Notes: a model not told the origin generated them from the sequence alone. 64,000 nt of DNA from Solimicrobium silvestre (GCF_002976435.1 NZ_PUGF01000006.1:124001-188000), one strand, 5' to 3'. Shown: positions 45,763 through 55,877, counted from the first letter of the stretch. Made by a program: numbers and translations.

Positions 45763-46932
45763 ATGCAAATCAAGCACTCAGCGTCAACTACGCCTAAAAA
45801 AACACTCGCTATTACCGTCATTGTCATTCTAGCGATTGCCGCCTCCTTTTATTTTGGCATATCACGCTCGAATGAAAACAAGAAAACGGTGGAAGCCGAC
45901 GTACCGATGTTTACCGTGCAAGCCGACAAGCTACTGGTTCCGCCTGAATCACCATTACGTAAACGTTTAGTGGTCGCCGCCGTTAGTTCCGCCTCACCTG
46001 TTCACAGCATTGATATACCGGGCGTAGTAGAAGCTGACCCAGCTAATACCGTAAATATTTTACCGCCACTGTCGGGCCGCTTAATCGAATTAAAAGTGAA
46101 ATTAGGCGACGCTGTTAAAGCCGGACAAGTCGTGGCGATAATCAGTTCGTCCGATCTGGCACAAGCCTATTCCGATGCGGACAAGGCGCGTGATGCGCTG
46201 GATCTGGCGCAACGCGCTTTGCAGCGCGGCGAAGGCGTCAATAGCGCAGGAGCGAATGCAGCAAAAGACCTGGAGCAAATTAAAAGCAATCACAACCAGG
46301 CTCAAGCTGAGTTTAATCGCGCCGAACAACGCTTAAAAACTTTGGGCGTCGCTAATGACAGTAACCGAGACAGCAAAAATCGCGTACTCACAATTAGCAC
46401 ACCGATCTCAGGTACCGTTACCGTGCTCAATAACGGCGCAGGTTCCTATATTAATGACGCAACAGCATCCATCATGACGGTCGCCAATTTAGATCACGTT
46501 TGGGTAACGGCGAATGTGCCGGAAAGTTTAGTATCCACGCTGCATAAAGGGCAAAACGCGGAAATTACGCTGGCCGCTTACGCAGGTGAAACCTGGCAAG
46601 GAAAAATCAGCACAATTAGTGCCATTTTAGAACCGGATACGCATCGTAATAAAGCGCGCATCATCTTTAGCAATACCGATGGTCGCCTAAAACCGAATAT
46701 GTATGCCAACGTCAAACTGGCTACCGCACAAGCTGGAAAATTAATGATTCCTACATCGGCATTATTAATGAATAACGACAGCATTACCGTGTTTGTAGAA
46801 ACAACTCCGTGGACATTTGTACGCCGCACAGTATCCATCGGTAGCGAAGATGGCGATCAGGTAAGTGTGTTGTCCGGCTTGGCCGCTGGCGAACGCGTCA
46901 TTGTTCGTGGCGGAGTACTCATCAATGATTAA
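45763..46932 (+). CDS. RND efflux periplasmic adaptor (CzcB-like)
   Basis: Membrane-fusion protein linking pump and outer-membrane channel, 389 residues. N-terminal membrane anchor (about 15-35), a lipoyl-like domain (VEADPANTVNILPPLSGRLIELKVKLGDAVKAGQ), an alpha-hairpin (about 125-195), the beta-barrel (VWVTANVPESLVSTLHKGQ) and a membrane-proximal domain ending GERVIVRGGVLIND. It lacks the His-rich metal-binding N-terminal extension seen in CzcB. Its stop overlaps the pump gene by eight bases. Confidence 0.93.
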   Translation: MQIKHSASTTPKKTLAITVIVILAIAASFYFGISRSNENKKTVEADVPMFTVQADKLLVPPESPLRKRLVVAAVSSASPVHSIDIPGVVEADPANTVNILPPLSGRLIELKVKLGDAVKAGQVVAIISSSDLAQAYSDADKARDALDLAQRALQRGEGVNSAGANAAKDLEQIKSNHNQAQAEFNRAEQRLKTLGVANDSNRDSKNRVLTISTPISGTVTVLNNGAGSYINDATASIMTVANLDHVWVTANVPESLVSTLHKGQNAEITLAAYAGETWQGKISTISAILEPDTHRNKARIIFSNTDGRLKPNMYANVKLATAQAGKLMIPTSALLMNNDSITVFVETTPWTFVRRTVSIGSEDGDQVSVLSGLAAGERVIVRGGVLIND

Positions 46933-49900
46933 TCAATTAATTTCAATTTGCTTTCGACGCCGTTATTTAGCTTGGGTACTGGCGATTCTGATCGTCATTT
47001 ACGGCTATGTATCCTGGACCAATATGGCGGTGGAAGCGTATCCCGACATTAGTGACGTTACCGTACAAGTAACCACGCAAGTGCCGGGCTTGGCTGCTGA
47101 AGAAATTGAACAGCAGATCACCGCACCGCTAGAACGTGCACTCTCTAACACGCCCGGCCTGGTGACCATGCGTTCTTCCAGCACATTTGCCTTGTCGCTG
47201 ATTACCTTAGTATTCAAAGACGGCTCTGAAGATTACTTTGTTCGGCAACGTGTCTTAGAACGAATTGCCACGGTTACCCTACCCACCGGCGTGCAACCAT
47301 CGCTTGATCCAATTAGCGGTGCTGCCGGTGAAATTTATCGTTACACCTTAGAGTCCGACAGCAAAAATTTGATGGAACTGTCCGAGATTCAAAAGTGGAT
47401 AGTGATTCCCGCTTTAAAACAAGTTCCCGGTATTGCCGACGTGGCTAACTTCGGTGGTTTTACCAAAGAGTTTCAATTAGAACTTAACCCGACCCAACTG
47501 CAACGCTATAACCTGGCGTTAGCAGATGTGGTCACGGCAATTAACAACAATAGCGCAAACGCAGGTGGTGGTCGGATTTCACGTGGCGAGCAAAGTTATG
47601 TGATCCGCGGCATTGGTCAGATTCATTCTTTAGATGATCTAGGTGCCGTCGTTGTCACGCAAAACAATGGCAGCCCAGTATTATTGCGCGACTTGGGCAA
47701 GCTGCAATTTGGCCATCAGGAACGTGAAGGTATTTTAGGTAAAGACAATAATCCAGATACGCTGGAAGGTATCGTCTTGATGCTGAAGTATGAAAATCCA
47801 TCGATGATACTTCAGGGCGTTCACAGCAAACTGGCAGAGTTGAAGAAAAAACTCGATCCGATGGATGTCAAAATTGTTCCTTATATTGATCGCGATGATT
47901 TGGTCAAACTGACGGTGCATAAAGTTTCACATACGGTCTTGGAAGGTATCGGTTTAGTCTGCATTGTTCTCATTCTTTTTTTAGGCAGCCCACGCAGCGC
48001 GATTGTGGCGGCAGTGGCAATTCCGATTGCACTGGTGACGGTATTTATCATCATGCATGCTACCAAAATGCCAGCCAATTTATTTTCACTGGGCGCAATT
48101 GACTTCGGGATTATTGTCGATGGTGCGATTGTGGTGATGGAAGCGATTTTACGGCGGCGCGAAGAAAACCCTCACGTAGAATTAACCGAAAACGATATTC
48201 TCGAAACCTCCAGCCAAGTAGCACGTCCGATCTTTTTCGCGACCTTGATTATTATCGTTGCCTACTTACCGCTGTTTGCATTCGAGCGCGCTGAAGGTAA
48301 ATTATTTACCCCTATGGCGTACACCGTTTCCTATGCTTTATTAGGCGCGTTGTTATGCACATTAATGCTGATTCCTGGACTGGCGTATACCGCCTTGCGC
48401 ATGCCACGCAAAATTTTCCATAACAAGCCACTCGCTTGGTTGACAGCACGCTATCGCGCCACGTTAGGACATTTATTAGAGCGTCCTTGGATTGCCTACA
48501 TCCTTGCCAGCATCGCCTTGGTTTCCGTATTGATTTTAGGTGCTACTGCCGGACGTGAATTTTTGCCGGAACTGGATGAAGGTGCGCTGTGGTTGCAAGT
48601 ACAAATGCCAACTGGATTATCGCTGGAAAAAGCCAGTGAAATGGCGTCTGAATTACGTCGCGAAATCAAATCTTTTCCTGAAGTGTCTTACGTTATTTCA
48701 CAGCTGGGCCGTAACGATGATGCGACAGATCCATGGACACCTTCTCACATTGAAATGCCGGTCGGTTTGAAGCCTTACGACCAATGGCCTTCAGGTGAAT
48801 CCAAAGCCGAACTCATTAACCGGATGAATGAGCGCTTTAAGAACATGCCGGGCTTTTCGATTGGAATCAGTCAGCCGATTATTGATGGTGTCAACGACGC
48901 CATCGGTGGAGCGCATAGCCCGTTAGTGTTGCGCGTGTATGGCAGCGATTTAAAAGAAGATCGCCGCATTGCCAGTCAGATTGTTGACATTCTTGGCAGC
49001 ATACGCGGCACGGCATCGGCCTCTTTATTTCAAGAGCCACCCATCCCGCAAATGGCTATAAAAATTAACCGTGAAGCGGCAGCACGTTTTGGCATTAATG
49101 TAAATGACATTGCCAACTTAATTCAAACCGGCGTTGGCGGCGCACCAGTCACGACGATTTATCAAAGTGAGCGCATCTACAACTTAACCGTGCGCTTTCC
49201 TAAGGCGAATAAAAACAGCCCGGAAGCACTTGGCAATTTGCATTTAAACAGTTCAACCGGTGCAAAAATCCCGCTTTCGCAATTGGCTAGCATTACATTA
49301 CAAACCGGTGAAAGCACGATTTCGCACGAAACCAGTGAACGTCAGATTACCATTCGGATTGATAACCGTGGCCGTGATCTGACTTCTTACTTAGCCGAGG
49401 CACAGCAACGGATAGATAAAGAAGTGAAATTTGATGCGCAACACAATCGTTTGGAATGGGCTGGGCAATTTGAAAATCAGCGCCGTGCACAAGCACGTTT
49501 AGTGGTTATTCTTGGCGTCATGTTATTGATGATGGCCGTGCTGCTGTACTTCCAGTTTGGTAAATTACGCCAGTCATTCTTGATACTTGGTGTAGTCCCG
49601 CTGGCCACCTTAGGCGGCTTAATTGCCTTGCACGTCACCGGCGAAACCTTGAACGTTGCCACAGCAGTCGGCTTTATTGCGCTGTTTGGTGTGTCAGTAC
49701 AAAACGGGATCATTATGGTAGCCAATTTCCGGCGTGTGCATGGCGAAGGTTTATCGCTCAGCCAAACCGTGATTGAAGGCGCTACCGAACGGTTACGCCC
49801 GGTATTAATGACTGCCACAGTTGCTTCGATCGGTATGTTGCCCGCTGCATTGGCAACCGGCGTTGGCACCGATGTGCAACGAGGTTTAGCCACCGTCGTG

Positions 49901-50020
49901 GTGGGTGGTTTAGTGGTCTCCACTTTGCTGACTTTATTTATTTTGCCGACCTTTTACTTTGCGATGGAAACGTACGTTGCCGGTAAATCATGGGGCATAC
50001 GCCGTAGGCAGGATCGCTGA
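46925..50020 (+). CDS. Heavy-metal RND efflux pump (CzcA/CusA family)
   Basis: Proton-driven inner-membrane pump, 1031 residues, twelve helices and two large periplasmic loops. The start MINQLISICFRRR overlaps the adaptor gene; a longer frame would add 20 residues without family support. The helix 4 proton-relay residues are Asp393, Asp399 and Glu406 in DFGIIVDGAIVVMEAIL, the DFG-X3-DG pattern of CzcA/CnrA-type exporters of divalent cations, not the CusA type. Likely substrates are Zn, Co, Cd or Ni. Second gene of the operon. Confidence 0.95.
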   Translation: MINQLISICFRRRYLAWVLAILIVIYGYVSWTNMAVEAYPDISDVTVQVTTQVPGLAAEEIEQQITAPLERALSNTPGLVTMRSSSTFALSLITLVFKDGSEDYFVRQRVLERIATVTLPTGVQPSLDPISGAAGEIYRYTLESDSKNLMELSEIQKWIVIPALKQVPGIADVANFGGFTKEFQLELNPTQLQRYNLALADVVTAINNNSANAGGGRISRGEQSYVIRGIGQIHSLDDLGAVVVTQNNGSPVLLRDLGKLQFGHQEREGILGKDNNPDTLEGIVLMLKYENPSMILQGVHSKLAELKKKLDPMDVKIVPYIDRDDLVKLTVHKVSHTVLEGIGLVCIVLILFLGSPRSAIVAAVAIPIALVTVFIIMHATKMPANLFSLGAIDFGIIVDGAIVVMEAILRRREENPHVELTENDILETSSQVARPIFFATLIIIVAYLPLFAFERAEGKLFTPMAYTVSYALLGALLCTLMLIPGLAYTALRMPRKIFHNKPLAWLTARYRATLGHLLERPWIAYILASIALVSVLILGATAGREFLPELDEGALWLQVQMPTGLSLEKASEMASELRREIKSFPEVSYVISQLGRNDDATDPWTPSHIEMPVGLKPYDQWPSGESKAELINRMNERFKNMPGFSIGISQPIIDGVNDAIGGAHSPLVLRVYGSDLKEDRRIASQIVDILGSIRGTASASLFQEPPIPQMAIKINREAAARFGINVNDIANLIQTGVGGAPVTTIYQSERIYNLTVRFPKANKNSPEALGNLHLNSSTGAKIPLSQLASITLQTGESTISHETSERQITIRIDNRGRDLTSYLAEAQQRIDKEVKFDAQHNRLEWAGQFENQRRAQARLVVILGVMLLMMAVLLYFQFGKLRQSFLILGVVPLATLGGLIALHVTGETLNVATAVGFIALFGVSVQNGIIMVANFRRVHGEGLSLSQTVIEGATERLRPVLMTATVASIGMLPAALATGVGTDVQRGLATVVVGGLVVSTLLTLFILPTFYFAMETYVAGKSWGIRRRQDR

Positions 50021-51507
50021 TGAAAAATCAATCAAACTCTTTATTCCGTCCATTTTTTCGCCCATCTCCAATCAGTCTGGCGATAGCTTGTATAGCTCTC
50101 GTTTCAGGCTGTGCTGTAGGGCCAGATTATATGCGCCCAAACACAGCGCTCCCTACTCAACATACCGAGCAGGCATTGGATGTTGCTGCAGCACCCGAAG
50201 GCGAAGTTACGCAAAAATTTGTGGCAGGTCAGGATATTCCGGCGCAGTGGTGGGAGTTATTTCACTCTGCATCGCTCAATGAATTGATACAGGACAGTTT
50301 AAAAAACAGCCCTAACATTCAAGCGGCGCAAGCCGCTTTGCGTGCTGCCCAAGAAAACGTGGCCGCCCAGCAAGGCGCTTATTTCCCAACGCTTTCTGCG
50401 CAATTTACGCCAACCCGCCAGCATGTGGCGAGCGCATTAGCCAGCCCTGCATCATCCAACGCCAGCATCTATAACCTGCACACAGCACAACTTTCTATTT
50501 CCTATGTGCCGGATGTGTTTGGCTTAAATCGACGTCAGGTTGAATCGCTGCAAGCGCAAGCAGACATGCAGAGCTATCAATTGCAAGCTGCCTATTTAAC
50601 GCTGACGTCCAACCTTGCCAACGCAGCTATTACCGAAGCGTCGTTACGCGCACAATTAGCTGCGTTAAACGATGTGCTGACTGCGCAGCAGAAAATACTG
50701 GAAATGGTGCAGCGTCAGTTTAAATTAGGACAATTAGGTGAACTCGATATGGCAGCGCAAGAATCCGCTGTCGCGAATGCGCAAGCCGCCATCGCGCCCG
50801 TGCAAAAGCAGTTGGCGCAGCAACGCGATTTGATTAAAGCCTTGGCGGGTCGTTTCCCTAACGACAGCACCGCGGCGCAATTTGAACTCGCCAGTTTGCA
50901 GTTGCCGGGCGAAATTCCACTGACATTACCATCCACGTTAGTAGATCATCGTCCCGATATTCTGGCCGCCGAAGCGCAATTACAGTCAGCCAGCGCAGCA
51001 GTTGGCGTCGCCATTGCCAACCGTTTACCGAACATTACGCTCGGCGTCGATTCTTACGGATCAGCTGCGTACACATTGGCCAATTTATTTAAATCAAGCA
51101 CGACATTTTGGAATTTGGCTGGCTCCGTAGTGCAACCGATTTTTGATGGCGGCACACTCAAACATAAGCAAGGTGCGGCGCAAGCGGCATACGAACAAGC
51201 CGAAGCGCAGTACCGCTCCACCGTCATTTCGGCCTTCCAGAATGTAGCCGATGCGCTGCAAGCAATTCAAGCTGATGCGCTTGCTTTACACGCTGCAAAA
51301 AATGCAGAAATGGCGGCCAATAAAACGTTGGTCATCGCGCAAAAGCAATTGGCTTTAGGGGATATTAGTCCCAGCAGCATGCTCACTATTGAACAAAACT
51401 ACCAGCAAGCTAAACTAGCTTTAGTGCAGACACAAGCGATGCGCTATGCCGATACTGTGGCGCTGTTTCAGGCTTTGGGCGGCGGTTGGTGGAATGCGAA
51501 AGCTTAA
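50020..51507 (+). CDS. Outer-membrane efflux channel, NodT family
   Basis: 495-residue TolC-like channel. Lipobox VSGC (lipidated Cys31) followed by the typical CAVGPDYMRP of NodT/CusC-family proteins; long helical repeats (AAQAALRAAQENVAAQQG, VADALQAIQADALALHAA) form the tunnel. The ATG overlaps the pump's stop by one base. It completes the tripartite export system. Confidence 0.95.
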   Translation: MKNQSNSLFRPFFRPSPISLAIACIALVSGCAVGPDYMRPNTALPTQHTEQALDVAAAPEGEVTQKFVAGQDIPAQWWELFHSASLNELIQDSLKNSPNIQAAQAALRAAQENVAAQQGAYFPTLSAQFTPTRQHVASALASPASSNASIYNLHTAQLSISYVPDVFGLNRRQVESLQAQADMQSYQLQAAYLTLTSNLANAAITEASLRAQLAALNDVLTAQQKILEMVQRQFKLGQLGELDMAAQESAVANAQAAIAPVQKQLAQQRDLIKALAGRFPNDSTAAQFELASLQLPGEIPLTLPSTLVDHRPDILAAEAQLQSASAAVGVAIANRLPNITLGVDSYGSAAYTLANLFKSSTTFWNLAGSVVQPIFDGGTLKHKQGAAQAAYEQAEAQYRSTVISAFQNVADALQAIQADALALHAAKNAEMAANKTLVIAQKQLALGDISPSSMLTIEQNYQQAKLALVQTQAMRYADTVALFQALGGGWWNAKA

Positions 51508-51599
51508 GGATTTAGCTGAAATTATTAGGTAATTTATGTGATTTATTTCCTAATTTAGTTTTTTTAAGGCAATATATTACTTGGGATGTGCGCAAGATC

Positions 51600-51682
51600 G
51601 TCATCCTCGCACAAGCGGGGATGACATTAGTAACGATGTGATTTAGCAACGTGTTGAGCTCAACTGAACGACATTATCTACA
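51600..51682. repeat. Second copy of the dispersed repeat
   Basis: GTCATCCTCGC (51600-51610) and GCGGGGATGAC (51615-51625) form an 11-bp hairpin with one G-T pair; 22 bases later comes the tail (51648-51682) matching 1608-1641, with its first 13 bases identical. Lies between the channel gene and ridA in a noncoding gap of 210 bases. Confidence 0.6.
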
Positions 51683-51717
51683 AGGGAATTCTCCCTTCTA
51701 CCAAGAAAAGTGACGCT

Positions 51718-52083
51718 ATGAACATCACCCGCTATGAAATGGGACCGCGCTTTAGTGAAATGACGGTAGTGGATTTAGGCACGGCCAAGCTAATTTATCT
51801 GGCGGGTCAAGTCGCCCAAAACACCTCACTCGACGTATCAGGCCAAACCCGTGAAGTGCTGCAATACATCGATCAACTACTCGCCAAAGCCGGCGCGACT
51901 AAAACCGATATTGTTGCGGCCCGTATTTATCTGGGCTCCACTGGCGACTACGCTGTGATGAATGCCATTTGGGATGATTGGGTAGTGCCAGGCCACACGC
52001 CAGCCCGCACTACGGTCGGCTCCAGATTAGTTAATCTGGAATATAAGGTTGAGATTGAAGTGACTGCAGCAATCAACTCCTAA
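51718..52083 (+). CDS. RidA/YjgF-family protein
   Basis: 121 residues, a trimeric enzyme fold that hydrolyses reactive enamine/imine intermediates released by PLP enzymes. The substrate-binding Arg (PARTTVGSRL) and the late Glu (KVEIEVTAA) are both present, so it should be catalytically competent. Its N-terminus (MNITRYEMGPRFSEM) differs from housekeeping RidA and fits a catabolic subgroup. It is transcribed toward the divergent-strand MocR gene (convergent, three bases apart), next to the importer and M81 peptidase genes. Confidence 0.9.
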   Translation: MNITRYEMGPRFSEMTVVDLGTAKLIYLAGQVAQNTSLDVSGQTREVLQYIDQLLAKAGATKTDIVAARIYLGSTGDYAVMNAIWDDWVVPGHTPARTTVGSRLVNLEYKVEIEVTAAINS

Positions 52084-52086
52084 CTG

Positions 52087-53532
52087 TCATTGCTGCCTTC
52101 TCACATCATTTTTCGCCAGCAGAGTAAAAAATTCGACTAATTCATTCACATCCGCGTACGCCACATTAAAACGAAACCACGGATGCTGTGGCGCAGTGAA
52201 ATGAAAAAAATCACCAGGTGCCAACCAAATACCTTGTTGCAAGGCGCGGTCAGCAATTTCGCGTGCGTTTAATGTGGAGTGCTCGAATTTAGCCCAACAA
52301 AACAATCCGCCGCGCGCGATAGCAAATGGCTTCAAACCTGACTCCGTTAGCCGTGCATTAACACGAGTGCCGGCATCTAACAATGTCAACGCCAATTGCT
52401 CTACATGACGCCGATGATGACCCTCAGTTAATACGCTATGCACCAGCCGTTCGGTAATTTCAGAATTGGTCAGGCTTTGTACCATTTTGGTATGCACCAA
52501 TTGCCTGGCTAATTCGCGCTGACAAACGATATACCCCAAGCGCAAAGACGGTGCTATCGTCTTCGAATATCCCCCCACATAAATCACCCGTTGCAAACCA
52601 TCCAGTGCCGCCAGCATCGGATCGGTTGCTTGCCCTAGCTCCCTGAAAATATCATCTTCCACCACCCAAAAATGATGCCGCTCGGCCGCTTGCAATACCT
52701 TCATAGCACACGCCGGTGTATAAGACGTACCGGTTGGATTTTGCAGCACACTCGCAGTAAAAAATAATTTAGGCTGATGCAACCGTGCCAAACGATCCAA
52801 CTGCTCCACATCAATCCCGCCGGGCGTACGCGGCACACCGATCACATTTAAATCTGCCAGCTTTAACATCGCCATCAAATTACAATAGCCAGGTTCATCA
52901 ATCAATACAGTGTCTCCGCGCTGCGTCATGGTACGAATAATGATGTCTAACGCTTGAGTTGCACCGTGGGTAGTCAGTATTTGTTCCGGTGCAACCTCTA
53001 ACGACCAGTTTGCCAAAAACTGCGCAATGACCAGCCGCAGCGGCAGATAGCCATGAGGATGCCCATACCCCACTTGTTGCGCTCCCGGTGCGCGCATGAG
53101 TCGCCGCTCAGCCTGATGCAAGCCGTCATGATCAAGCCACTTGCTCGGTAACCAGCCGCAACCCGCTTTATTCGGCACCCGTTCATCTGCAAACACTTCT
53201 GACAATAACCAGGCCGAATCAATCACCGGTTTGCTTACCTTAAACGTTGGCATGGATTGCGCGACATTACCTTGGAATGCAACAAAGAAACCAGCACCTC
53301 GGCGCACCACCAATAAACCACGCGCTACTAATTGTTCATAGGCTTCTACTACGGTAGAAATTCCCATTTTTTGTTCTACTGCAAATTGACGCACAGAGGG
53401 CAAACGCTCGCCCGATCGCAATCTCCCTTGCTCAATTAACTGCGTCATCGCCAATACCACCTGCTCCACCAAACGCACTGGACTAGCGCGATTTAACATC
53501 AAACTGAATTGCAGAATATGCGGTTTTGCCAT
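52087..53532 (-). CDS. MocR-type transcriptional regulator (GntR fused to aminotransferase fold)
   Basis: 481 residues. N-terminal winged helix-turn-helix (about 10-75, RLRSGERLPSVRQFAVEQKMGISTVVEAYEQL) and a C-terminal fold-type I aminotransferase domain with the PLP lysine Lys324 in GGYSKTIAPSLRLGY and YCNLMAML/NPTGTSYTP contacts. MocR proteins sense PLP adducts or amino compounds and commonly activate a divergent gene set. The divergent unit here is the ABC importer with the M81 peptidase, the probable target. Effector unknown. Confidence 0.93.
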   Translation of the reverse strand: MAKPHILQFSLMLNRASPVRLVEQVVLAMTQLIEQGRLRSGERLPSVRQFAVEQKMGISTVVEAYEQLVARGLLVVRRGAGFFVAFQGNVAQSMPTFKVSKPVIDSAWLLSEVFADERVPNKAGCGWLPSKWLDHDGLHQAERRLMRAPGAQQVGYGHPHGYLPLRLVIAQFLANWSLEVAPEQILTTHGATQALDIIIRTMTQRGDTVLIDEPGYCNLMAMLKLADLNVIGVPRTPGGIDVEQLDRLARLHQPKLFFTASVLQNPTGTSYTPACAMKVLQAAERHHFWVVEDDIFRELGQATDPMLAALDGLQRVIYVGGYSKTIAPSLRLGYIVCQRELARQLVHTKMVQSLTNSEITERLVHSVLTEGHHRRHVEQLALTLLDAGTRVNARLTESGLKPFAIARGGLFCWAKFEHSTLNAREIADRALQQGIWLAPGDFFHFTAPQHPWFRFNVAYADVNELVEFFTLLAKNDVRRQQ

Positions 53533-53650
53533 AGTCAGATCCTATTTGTGATCAACACAGAGACATCAAAATAACAATACAGTTTTACAACTAAATCAAA
53601 AGTGTACCTCACAATTCCATTTATATATTGCGATAATAAATATACATAAA

Positions 53651-53665
53651 TGCCATTTAATGGCA
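53651..53665. promoter_or_regulatory. Palindrome between the MocR gene and the importer operon
   Basis: TGCCATT-T-AATGGCA, a perfect 15-base inverted repeat. It covers the first in-frame ATG (53660) of the binding-protein frame, which argues that translation begins downstream, and suits an operator near the operon start. Confidence 0.5.
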
Positions 53666-53770
53666 AAACAACTATCAGGAGACAACACCATGAAAAATCA
53701 CCAGCTGATCTTCAGCCTTCCCATCGCTGTAGCCCGCCCACCTTTTTTAACCCCATCTGGAGTTGCAACC

Positions 53771-54967
53771 ATGATTAATCGCCGTGATTTTCTTAAATTT
53801 TCTGCGCTCGCCGCACCCGGACTACTTCCTGCAAGCAACATATTTGCGCAAACTAATACGATCCGTTTTGGCTGTCCGGTACCCATGTCCGGCCCATTTG
53901 CAGCCAATGGCAAATTTTCTGAGATGGGAATGAAATTCGCCATTCAGCAAGCTGGCAAGGTGATTGGAAAAGAGCTTTCCTACACAGCGATAGACACAGA
54001 AGGCAAGCCGGCCACCGCAGTACGTAAAGTGAAAGACTCAATCGAAAAAGGAACCCGTTTTTTTATCGGCGGCGCATTGTCTTCCGAGTCCTTGGCAATG
54101 GGTAAAGAAGCCGCCAGGGCCAACAGCGTTTTTGTTACTGCCGCCGGTGCTGATGAAATTACGGGTAACGAATGTAATCGCGCCACACTCCGCTGGTCAG
54201 TGCCCACTTTTGGCGCAATAGAGCAAACCGTGCGCCCTTTACTAGATCAATTTCCGAATGCCAAACGCTGGTACACCATCACACCCCAATACGTTTTTGG
54301 CGATGGTTTGCTAGCAACAGCCAAAAACATTTTTAAAGAAAAAGGTATTGAACATGTGGGTAACAGTTCCCACTCGCTGGCAGAAAAGGAATTTAGCGGT
54401 TACCTGACTAATGCCATGGCAGCTAAACCAGACGTGCTTTTATTGCTTAATTTTGGCTCGCAATCATCCGACATGCTGCGTCAAGCAGTCAGCTTTGGCC
54501 TGAAAAATAAAATGAAAATTTTAATGGCGTGGGCATCCGGTCTGGAGCAATTTGAAACCTTGGGGGCCAATATTTGCGAAGGCGTTTATTTTGGTGTGCA
54601 GTATTGGCATGGCGTTGATGCGCCGTTTAATAAACAATTTGTGAGCAACGTTAACAATCACTTAAAGATCGATCCCAACTACAGTTTCGCCGCTATTTAT
54701 ATGGGAACCAAGATTGTATTGGATGCCATTACCAAAGCCAACAGCACCGATCCCAAAGCAGTCATCGCCGCGATTGAGGGTATGAAATATGAAGGCATCA
54801 CCGGCACGGAAGAAATTCGCGCCAGCGACCATCAGGTAATTAAAAACTACTACCTGCTGAAAGGAAAAGCCAAATCCGCCATGCGCAATAAGAATGATTA
54901 TGTCGACATTATTTCGTTCGGAAAATCATTTCTACCTCTCGATAAAACCATGTGCAAGATGGCTTAG
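53771..54967 (+). CDS. Periplasmic substrate-binding protein of a Liv-type importer
   Basis: 398 residues. Tat-type signal (NRRDFLKFSALAAPGLLPASNIFAQ) then a Peripla_BP_6 domain beginning IRFGCPVPMSGPFAANGKFSEMGMKFAIQQA. Two starts are credible: ATG at 53771 (GGAG nine bases upstream, signal at the very N-terminus), chosen here, and ATG at 53690 (AGGAGA), which adds 27 residues before the twin arginine. Relatives bind branched-chain amino acids, amides or urea. First gene of the importer operon. Confidence 0.9.
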   Translation: MINRRDFLKFSALAAPGLLPASNIFAQTNTIRFGCPVPMSGPFAANGKFSEMGMKFAIQQAGKVIGKELSYTAIDTEGKPATAVRKVKDSIEKGTRFFIGGALSSESLAMGKEAARANSVFVTAAGADEITGNECNRATLRWSVPTFGAIEQTVRPLLDQFPNAKRWYTITPQYVFGDGLLATAKNIFKEKGIEHVGNSSHSLAEKEFSGYLTNAMAAKPDVLLLLNFGSQSSDMLRQAVSFGLKNKMKILMAWASGLEQFETLGANICEGVYFGVQYWHGVDAPFNKQFVSNVNNHLKIDPNYSFAAIYMGTKIVLDAITKANSTDPKAVIAAIEGMKYEGITGTEEIRASDHQVIKNYYLLKGKAKSAMRNKNDYVDIISFGKSFLPLDKTMCKMA

Positions 54968-55004
54968 CTGTCTGAGTTCAAACCACTTAACTAAATAGGA
55001 CGCC

Positions 55005-55865
55005 ATGAATATTTATTTGCTACAAATTGCCAATGGCATCGGTATCGGTATGTTGTATTTTCTGCTGGGTGTCGGATTAAGCATCGTGTTTGGATTATTG
55101 CGATTTGTGAATTTTTCGCATGGCGCTTTCTTTTTATTAGGAGCGTATGTCAGTTTTGAATTGGGGCAACTTGGGCTGGATTTTTGGTGGTCATTATTGC
55201 TTGCACCAATTCTGGTTGGCGCTTTCGCATGGCTAATCGAAAAATGTGTGTTACGCCATATTTATCCCTTGCCACATCATTTCCACATTTTGTTCACCGT
55301 TGGTCTGGCACTGGTTATACAGGAGGCTGTTATCTGGTACTGGGGGCCGCTCGGTAACAACATTGCTCCTCCGGAGTTGTTACAAGGTGTGGTCATTTTG
55401 GGTGATTTTATTTATCCCGCCTATCGCTTGTTCGTCATCGGTTTCACCGCTGTTATGGCCTTATTACTTTGGTGGGTTTTGGAAAAAACACGGCTTGGTT
55501 CCATCGTTCGTGCAGGCAGTGAATCGACAGAAATGGTCTCCTTATTAGGAATCAATATCAATCGCATCTTTAGCCTTGTATTCGCACTCGGCGCGTTCAC
55601 AGCAGGTTTGGCTGGCGCATTAGCAGCGCCGATACGTGGAGCGGAACCGTTCATGGGAATTGAAGCATTGGGAATAGCTTTTGTTGTGGTGGTGATTGGC
55701 GGCTTAGGTAGTTTTAGCGGCGCATTGGTTGCCGGGCTTTTAGTCGGCATTATGCAAAGCCTGATGAGCACCATCTGGTCGGAAGGTGCTTTCCTGACGA
55801 TTTATATTGCCATGGCTGCGGTGATGCTGCTGCGCCCGAATGGCCTGCTTGGTCGAGCCAGTTAA
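55005..55865 (+). CDS. Liv-type ABC permease, LivH-like
   Basis: 286 residues, about eight helices, first membrane subunit of the importer. LivH signatures: GVGLSIVFGLLRFVNFSHGAFFLLGAY near the start and the coupling segment ARAG-like IVRAGSESTEMVSLLGININR, with GALAAPIRGAEPFMG following. Lies 37 bases after the binding-protein gene with a GGA-type ribosome binding site. Confidence 0.94.
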   Translation: MNIYLLQIANGIGIGMLYFLLGVGLSIVFGLLRFVNFSHGAFFLLGAYVSFELGQLGLDFWWSLLLAPILVGAFAWLIEKCVLRHIYPLPHHFHILFTVGLALVIQEAVIWYWGPLGNNIAPPELLQGVVILGDFIYPAYRLFVIGFTAVMALLLWWVLEKTRLGSIVRAGSESTEMVSLLGININRIFSLVFALGAFTAGLAGALAAPIRGAEPFMGIEALGIAFVVVVIGGLGSFSGALVAGLLVGIMQSLMSTIWSEGAFLTIYIAMAAVMLLRPNGLLGRAS

Positions 55866-55877
55866 CAAGGAAATCTC

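Noticed and set aside
46865-46924. Longer start for the RND pump inside the adaptor gene
   Set aside because: The extra 20 residues lack family features, and the ATG at 46925 gives the normal N-terminus with an eight-base overlap.
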